Source of the DNA: Chinchilla lanigera
Lineage: Eukaryota > Chordata > Mammalia > Rodentia > Chinchillidae
Direction of reading: 5' to 3'
Assembly: GCF_000276665.1 (NCBI RefSeq)
Contig: NW_004955417.1
Span: forward strand, 16,839,301-16,903,300
DNA: 64,000 nt
The notes below the pieces were generated by a model that searched no databases, was not told where the DNA came from, and worked only from the letters and a program-made list of their open reading frames with translations. Shown one piece after another: positions 51,301 to 60,300 of the stretch (position 1 is its first letter; every line of letters starts with the position of its first letter). The position numbers and the translations under genes were made by a program.

Positions 51301-54300
51301 GTGAAGATTACCCTGGTTGGTCCAGGGATTCTTTTGGTGCACGTATTCTGGTTGGTTCATTCACTGGAAATACAATGACCTTTAAAGGTTGGTATAAGTT
51401 CAAAAATTTTTCTAAGTTATATACGACATTGCCTCTTCCATTATTAGTTCTTAAATAATTTTTACTTCATCATAGGATTGCATGGAAAAATAAAGCATTA
51501 AGAATGAAAGCATTAAAAAAGAACAAATTTAAAATAGTTTATGTATTATCTTTCAAGTTAATTCTCTTACATTATTGGCTGTTTATCCTATTTTCATAGA
51601 CAATAAGAATTTCAAACTAACAGTGACCTTTGGTAACAGTAGTCAACCTCTCAACAAAACAGAAGTCATTTTATAACATGTACCACAAGTCATCCGTTGT
51701 TTTTGCTGCAGTTTGCTTGTCTTAAGCAAAATTTCAGACATGTACCAAGAGCACAGAAAACGACATAAATTCAAATGTCCATCATCACTCCTACAATTAT
51801 CAACATTGATCATCCTTATTTTATCAATACCTCCTCCACTCTCTTCAAGCTCCTGGATTCTATTGAAGTGACCACATATTATTTCATACTGAAATATTTC
51901 AGTTGCAGATCTAAAAACATTGATAATTATTCCTTATTCCATTTTAGAACACCTTTAACATGAATAAATCTATATATTATGCAGAAGGCTGTACCAATAA
52001 AACTATTACCTTTTGGTCATAATTAACCAACAGAAGCTTTGCTTATGATAATAAGGATGATGATTACAATAATAATCATGATACACAATCACAGGCCCTA
52101 TGCTGAGCATTAAATGCATATTATCTCATTTAATCCTCATAATGCTATGGCACAAATATTATTCCTCTTTACAAATGAAGAAATTTGGGGCTGGGGATTT
52201 AGCTCAGTGGCACAGTGCCTGCCTGGCGAGCGTGAGGAAGTGAGTTCAATTCTCAGTACCAGAAAATAGTAAAAAAATTTTTAAAAATTTAAAAAATGAA
52301 GAAATCCATGCTTATAAGGGTGAAATTACTTTTATCTTGGATACTAATCTGTATGTATCTTATTTTAAATTTTGAAATGGGCTCTATTCCCAAGACAACC
52401 TTTCCTTCCTCCTGTAAATTGTTTTGTGTTGTAAATAAAGAAAACACATCTATGGCTGTTGTTATGCCAGTTGGTCTATTGTAATCATTTTGGCCCCATA
52501 TCTATGTGATTATCCTTATGTTTGCCACCAGTATCTATCTGATATTCTTATTTATTCAATTTCTGGCTCATGAATTTCAAGACAGAGCTTTCTCTTCTAG
52601 CACAGAATGACTCTTGTCCATTGTAGCCTATTAACACCAGCTTTTTGAAACAAAGAATATTGTCTCCTTCTGGTTTTTTTTGGCCATAAATTTCTGGGCT
52701 GAAGTTTCTTTTTCTTTTTTTTTTTTTTTTTTTTTTTTGTTTTTCTCTGGTACCAGGAACCGAACTCACGACCTTGTGCTTACCAGGCAGGCGCTTTGCC
52801 GATGAGCTAAATCCCCAGCCTCCAAAGTTTCTTTTTCTAAAAGTAAAGGATAATAAAAGCTCCTAACTCATAGGAGACTTTATAGAATTACTCCATATTA
52901 CTTTTTAATCATTTAGTACAGCCACTTAGTACAGAGTAGCTGCTCATGGATTATTACTGTTATTGTCACTACTCTATAAAATTACCTCATGTCACTTCAG
53001 TGGTACTACAACAAACTAGTCAGTGGATAATTGGCAATACAAAGTCTGAAAGATTCTCTGAAAGATAAAAATTTAAAAACTCTTCATGGCATCAGAATGG
53101 AAATCTCAAATTTTGTCTCATGTCTTATGCATATATTTCAGCAAGGCCATGTTGCCCTCAAGGGGGAGAAAGTTGGTCCTTGGGGACAAATGTACTAGGC
53201 TTTTGCAATGGTTTGTATTTCTTCAAAGGGCCACCTTATATTAGCATATATCTGATATATGCATGCAATTAAAATTTTACATTTTTATGAGAAAGGGAGT
53301 CTATTATGAGAAAATGTCTAAGAAGGGCAAAAATGGTTGAGAAATACTGCCTGAGAAGTAAAGAAAAACTAAAGCAGTTTCCAAGAAAAATGTGAACAGT
53401 TTTATGTACTTTTTAAAAATGTTTTATTGTATTTGTTTTAGGAAATTTTTTTCTAATGTTTCCTTTCCCTAGGAAGTACAAGAATAAGTAATGTTGAATT
53501 TTATCACAGTGGTCAAGAAGGCTTCAGGGATAGCACAGATCCACGATACGCAGTAACATTTCTTAACCTAGGACAGGTTGGTATTGTAAGTTTTGCATCT
53601 GTTGAAGACAGGATAGTTTTCCTTTTATTTTCATTTGGTTTAGAACTAAGTAGCCACATCTTCATATAGATAAATGTAGAACCTAGTATGATAAAACTTT
53701 CTTAACTTTTTTAGACACATAAGAGCAGGTGATTTATTCATTTCATGCATTTATTCAAGGTGAGTAAAAATTGTAGGAAAAGTAACAGAATTGAAGATCT
53801 GTAATAGTGGTTCACACCTCCACTTTATGTTGCAGTGCAAAGAATAACAGTTTCTATTAAAGTGATTTTTACGTATGTTTCTCAAATGACAAGTGTGTCA
53901 GTATATCTATGCCACCATCAAAAGAGGGAAAATAAATATTCTGAGAGGGCTGATGATTTAAGAAAATTTAAAATAAAACATTGCTTACTAGAAAAAAAAA
54001 ATAGTTTTAAGGTTAAAACGACTAACATTTGAACAGTGACCTAGCCTACAGTATTATCTTCTGTAATTAAAAAAAATCCCTGCTTATGACAGAATGAACT
54101 ATTTTGGAAAATAATTTTCACAGGTTAGCATTCTTTAGGTAATAGTGGAAATATACTTGCATACAAAAGCACGTGAGACTTTTTAAGTGTGCATTTAAAG
54201 TAGGCATCGTTTGTGCTTCGTTTAATTACGAATTCAAGATTATATGAGCATTTTCCACAATTAAAATCCTAACGGGAAATCATCTCCTTGAAGAGCAAGC

Positions 54301-57300
54301 AAATTGAGAATTGATCAAGGTTTGTTTCCGAAAATCACTTCCTTTTTTTTCCTTAAACACGCTTCAGTTTCGCTTCTTCAACGCTCACCGAGTCTCAGTG
54401 TCTTACAGATCCAGGAGCGCGGCTCATCGTATGTTCGAGGCTGTGCCTTTCATCACAGCTTCTCTCCGGCAATTGGCGTGTTCGGCACAGATGGGGTGGA
54501 CATAGATGACAACATCATTCACTTCACAGTGGGAGAAGGTAACATCATAATATTTTGCTTCAAATAACGTGACTTTCTGTGGCAATATTATCTGTAAAGC
54601 CACACTGTCCAATTCATCTTCGTGTGAGGGTTGTAATGGTCTGCATCTGTGCTAATGCGGTAATCACCAAGTCACATGTGGCTAATGAGCGCTTGAATTG
54701 TGACTAGTATAACTAAGGAGCTGAATTTTTAATTTTAATTGTACTTAATTTAATTGTGCTTAATTTACATTTAAATGGCCACATTTATCTACCTCCTACC
54801 CGATTGGACAGTACAGTCCCTAACGGGGAAGAACTATCACCAGACCGTGACCTACTAGACTGCTATCTAGTCACTAAGCATTTAAATTACAATGATTTTC
54901 AGAATATTCCTCACATACCAACCACAAAGATTATTCCTTCCAAAAGTGATTTTACTTAAAAAATTATACAGAATTTTGAGTATGTTTCCTGAGGTAGGTA
55001 TGAATTTTTAAAAGCTGAAATGCAATCTATGAATCCACCCATTTAACGAGCAGCCCAGAAGACTCTAATTCAGGTTTTCTATGAAAGGGGGAGTTAATTA
55101 TCAGAGTTGAGAACACTCATGTCCATCAAAGTGGGAAGCTGAGGTTAAAGCCCAGTGGTACAGCACATACCATGTTCAAGACCCTGGCTTCTGTTCATAA
55201 CTCTGGTACAAATCTAAGAGGATCCCTTGTCAGGGTCAAAGTACAAAAATAATTTCAGGAAAGAAAATAAAAGACACCACCCACAGCATCAATTGCAAAT
55301 ACAATATATGTATTCTGGGGGATCTTTCTTTCTTTTATTTTATTACAGGCATAAGAATATGGGGGGATGCCAACAGAGTCCGAAGAAATCTGGTTGCACT
55401 TTCAGTTTGGCCAGGAACCTATCAGAACAGAAAAGATTTAAGTTCAACTCTCTGGCATGCAGCAATTGAGGTAGTGAGAACCCATTCATAACTATACAAA
55501 TTTATAATTGTCACCTATAATCATAATTTTTTTTAATAAAACTGCTTTCTATTTTATTTTATTTGGTACCAGGAATAGAACTCATGACCTTGTGCTTGCC
55601 AGGCAGGTGCTGTGCCGCTGAGCTATGTCCTTGGCCCCTAGAATCGTAATTTTTGTAGAAATTATAAATCTTGAAATATTTTAGCAAAAAATTTCTTCCT
55701 TTACATACTGATAAACTAATGAAACAAATTAACCAAAGGAATGAATGAACTTTAGAAAATATGTTATTAACTCTAAGAGCCATTTTTTTCTTTCTGTTGA
55801 TGGCCAGTGTTTAAATAGTTCTCTTAGTTCCTTTCGTCGCAAACATTACTTACCACTTTCAAGTTCTGGTAGTACTACAGGATTTCCCTGGTGCTAACTG
55901 ACTGATTACAATTTTTTTGTTTGTTTGTTTTTCTCCAGTACCAGGAATCGAACTCACGACCTTGCGCTTGCCGGGCACACACTGTGCCGTTGCGCTAAAT
56001 CCCCAGGCCCTCTGATTACAATATTTGATAATACTAATTGGACCCTTCTTGTTTTTCATGAAGCTTCTTCAGGTATTTTAGCTGTTTGCTTAGATATAGA
56101 GTGGGACAACAGGCAAACAAATAGCAAGAGCACAGAGAGCCTAGACAAGCGTTGACTTCTTGTTTTTACTTTCTTACCTATACCATAGGGATGAAAAGGA
56201 GTCAAAGTCACTCTTTTTGAAAGATGGGATAAGAACCAAGCACGGGTCCCGTGCAAGTTATTACCTTAAGGTACAATCTGAAAGCTAGAACTCAGCACCC
56301 ATAATGAGGAAAACTGTTCCCTCGTTCTATTGACACAAGGGGTGATTGAAACATACAATGAATGTTTAAATTAAAAGAAAAAAGGGCCTGGGGATTTAGC
56401 TCAGCGGCAAAAGCGCCTGCCTGGCGAGTGCAAGGTCGTGAGTTCGGTTCCTGGTACCGGAGGGAAAAAAAAAATTAAAAGAAAAAAGGGGCTGGGGATT
56501 TAGCTCTGGGGCACAGCGCCTGCCTGGCAAGCACAAGGTCGTGAGTTCGATTCCTGGTACAGGAAAAAAAATTTTTAAAAAAGAAAAAACTTGTTATAGT
56601 AAAAGAAACTTGTCAAGAAAGATAGGATAGGGGCTAGGGGTATAGCTCAGTGGCATAAGTGCCTGTCTGGCAAGCACAGAGTCATGAGTTCGATCCCTGG
56701 TACCACAAAAAAAAAAAAAAAGAAAAGAAAAGAAAGATAGGTTATAAGGGTATTTCTACCAAGGCCAAGCATTCTTGAAGGGATTAATGGCAATGTGCCT
56801 TGTCCTGTAATAAATTTTTAAAATCTAAGCATTCACTGCATTTTTCAATTACAACTCATTGACCAAACACTTACGGCAATTTCTATCAAATAAAAACATG
56901 ATAGTGTGTCTTCATCCACCTCATTCACCAGATCTGAACCCAAAGTCAAAATGACCACGCAAGGTAAGTATTTTGAATCGCTTCAGGACATTAATGCACC
57001 CACAATAGCCCAGCTAAACACACTCACAGAAAGGACTTGCAGAACTGCTTCAAAAAGTGGCAAGAAAGATAGGTTAGTTGTATTTGATGTGAGGGGGAGT
57101 ACTTCGAGGGGAACTAATGAAAGTCTGTCATTTATTATAACACTTTTTAAAGAGTTGATCACCATACTTTTTGATTACACCTCAGAGTCAGTAGGGTGCA
57201 GTCAAATGTCAGTTCCAAATCTTTAAAGTTACCTATAACTTTTGAAAGAAGAAATGTATTTTACATTTGTGAATTCCTTTTAACTCTTTTTATTATAAGC

Positions 57301-60300
57301 TTTAAAAATAGGATATGTACTGTGCTTTAAGTAATTGAGACTGTTTTGCTGACTCTTTAACCAAAAACTGTAAACTTTTCTATGATCTTTACTTTCATTT
57401 TCTGGCGCTTTGATTTGGCTCATAAAATGAAATTGTTTAGTAAGTAATTACTAAAGTAATCACTTGTAGTAACCTACTTTTTGATTACAGCAAATTTACT
57501 TAAATTAAGGAACATCACCATTGAATCCTGTGTCCACTTAGTTGTCTTAATAAATCAAATTGGTAACAAACTACAAAAAGAGTAAATAAAATCTTTGTAA
57601 CCTTCCTATAATCTGGAATTTGGCCTATGACTTGTAAAGTTTTGAATCACATTCAGTGGATCTTGTGACCAAAATTCAAAACAAAATATTTCTTTAATGC
57701 AATTCAAGGGTGTAGACTCCTGGGATTATAGTACCTAATGATGCTTTTACATCAAGAATTTAGTATAATTTTAATATTTCCATTGTAATATGTTTGAATT
57801 CAGCAAATAATTAGAATTTTTCTCCTGAAATTATGATCATAATTAAAGGTTTTCACAGGGATGGTGTCATATACTTGCTCCTATTGTGTAATTGTGCAAT
57901 TGCCTAACCTGAAATATTTTCTTTCTTTATCATTCTGTCAGATAAATAGAGGAACTAACACAGTTTTACAAAATAATGTGGTTGCTGGATTTGGAAGAGC
58001 AGGGTACCGCATTGATGGTGAACCTTGTTCAAGTAAGTATTTTTTTTCCTTAGCACAGAAATACTAAAACAAGGAGGTAATTAATACACATGTGTAGGAA
58101 TGAATAATTATCATTTGCTGGTTTGATATGTGGTCTCTCCTCCTTCTGGACACCAAAAGAACTCAGTAAGGGAAACTTATGTTTTTAAAATACTGGATCT
58201 AAAGAAAAATGGATAGGCTTTTAAGGGAAACTGGTTTTCCAAGTTTATAATCCAAAAAATTCGCAGCAACCTCAGTTCTTGATTTGGTTGTTGCTAGAAT
58301 TTTAAGTGCCTCATCCACTAGCACTTTCACAAAAGCAGACTTCTAAGCATAGAGACGCATGTGCCTGCAGGAATGGGACACTATTGTACATTTCTGCTTT
58401 AATAGGAAAAATGCCCACTATTTACAGATTAAAAATTGCATGCATAAAAATTTAAAGGACATGATTAGTTTTCAAACGTATTTCTCTATTTGCTTAGGAA
58501 AAATTAAGAACTAATCAAACATCTATCTCTCTGGCAAGGCTGCAGGAAATGAAAATTTACATATTACTGACTGAAGGACAAAGTGAGATAATCTCTACGT
58601 AAGGGAATCTACCAAAATTATATGTGAATTTACCTTTGACCCAGCATTTCCACTTCTATTAATCCTATTAATGGTTGTCTTTATATGATTAAAAATGATT
58701 TACAAGCAAGAATATTCATCAAGGCATCGTCAGTACTCACAGATCATTAAAGGCTGCTCTGCATCCCTTAATGGTATCTTTGTTATACAAAGCCAAACAC
58801 TACAACCTTAGGACCTGTTAATGAAGAAAATGCCTATGTATGATATTGAGAGAATGCTTATGTATGATATTGAGAAAGCTCCACGTATTCTTAAATGATA
58901 AGTGGAGGGTATAGAATACTGCATATGTTGTTGTGTGTATAACCCATATATACTGTAATAGGTTTTGTGAGGAAAAGGGAGAAGAAAATATAATTGTGTA
59001 TGGATTTGTATTTACATAAAAACACAAGGTGATTTAGGAACTTTTTTTTTTTGGTACCCGAATCGAACTCAGGACCTTGCACTTGCCAGGTAGGTGCTTG
59101 TGCCACTGAGCTACATCCCCAGCCCTAACAACTTATTTTATAACCTCTTGAATTTTGAAGCATGAAAACATTACCAGTTTTTAAAAAGCAAAATAAAATA
59201 CAAAACTTCAGTTTTGCCCCTTGAGAAACTCAAAGGAATTTCAGTGAAATAGGACTTAGAAAAACTTATGCTCCTTTTAAAGTTGATTTTTAAATATTTT
59301 AGTGTAGTGCCATTTTTAAGTTTAATTAGTTATAATTTACATGCCATAATATTCACCTGTTTGCATTAGCATGCTGGTTAATGAACAGTTATTTTTAAAA
59401 TTATTTGAATAAGTATTTTCTCTCAGTTCAAAATGAGTTGGATTTAAGCTAATTTTATACTAATGCAAAATACATTTGAAGAATAACAAAATCTTGTCAA
59501 CAGATTTAACTGCTTCCTTGAAACATTGAAGCCAGCTGTGGTGGTGCACGCCTGTAATGCCAGCACTTGGGAGGCTGAGGCAGGAGCATCATTGTAAGTT
59601 CGAGACCAGCCTGGGCTACAAAGTGAGCTCAAGGCCAGCCTGAACTGCATAGTGAGATCCTGTCTCAAAAAGACCAAAAAAAAAAAAAAAAAAGAAAGAA
59701 AGAAAGAAAGAAAGAAACATGCTTGCTATTTTAATTCCCAAACACTTGAAGTGTTTTCTTTTTGACACAAAGATTTAAAATCTGTAATTTCTTTGAAATT
59801 GTTTTTTTGAAAGTCAAAATATAACCTTCAAATATAAATACTTATTAATAGCTGTAATGCCATATAGTGCATTTTTACTGACTACATTGATATTACTACC
59901 TAACTGAGAGCATTTAAAAAGGGGTTTTGGATGTATAGTAATTGAAATATGAAACAGCACAGAGCAATGGAAGCTTAAGCTCCTGTAATGCTTGTCTGTT
60001 TATCCAAACAAGAGGCTGGGATGCTGGAAAGGGGATAGTGGCGTATTTGTCATGGCCTTGTGTAGATTCAGGGACAGAAATACAGTCAGCTTCTTACGGC
60101 AGAATAAAATAAAACCCAGGCAGGGGCTGGGGATTTAGCTCAGCGGCAAAAGCGCTTGCCTGGCAAGCTCAAGGTCGTGAGTTCGGTTCCCGGTACCGGA
60201 GAAAAACCAAAAAAAAATAAAATAAAAAATAAAAAAATAAAACCCAGGCAGATCACAAATAACTTACAAAAATCCAAAGGACTGGGAAGTAGGGAAAATC

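Larger units (their letters stand above)
51388..53472 (+). other. Intron 24
   Basis: 2.1 kb with a decayed MIR-type relic, one sense and one antisense ID-like SINE; the rest AT-rich and unassigned. Confidence 0.7.
55471..57941 (+). other. Intron 27
   Basis: 2.5 kb rich in ID-like SINEs: two antisense and three sense in tandem, then a mariner-like remnant. Confidence 0.8.
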
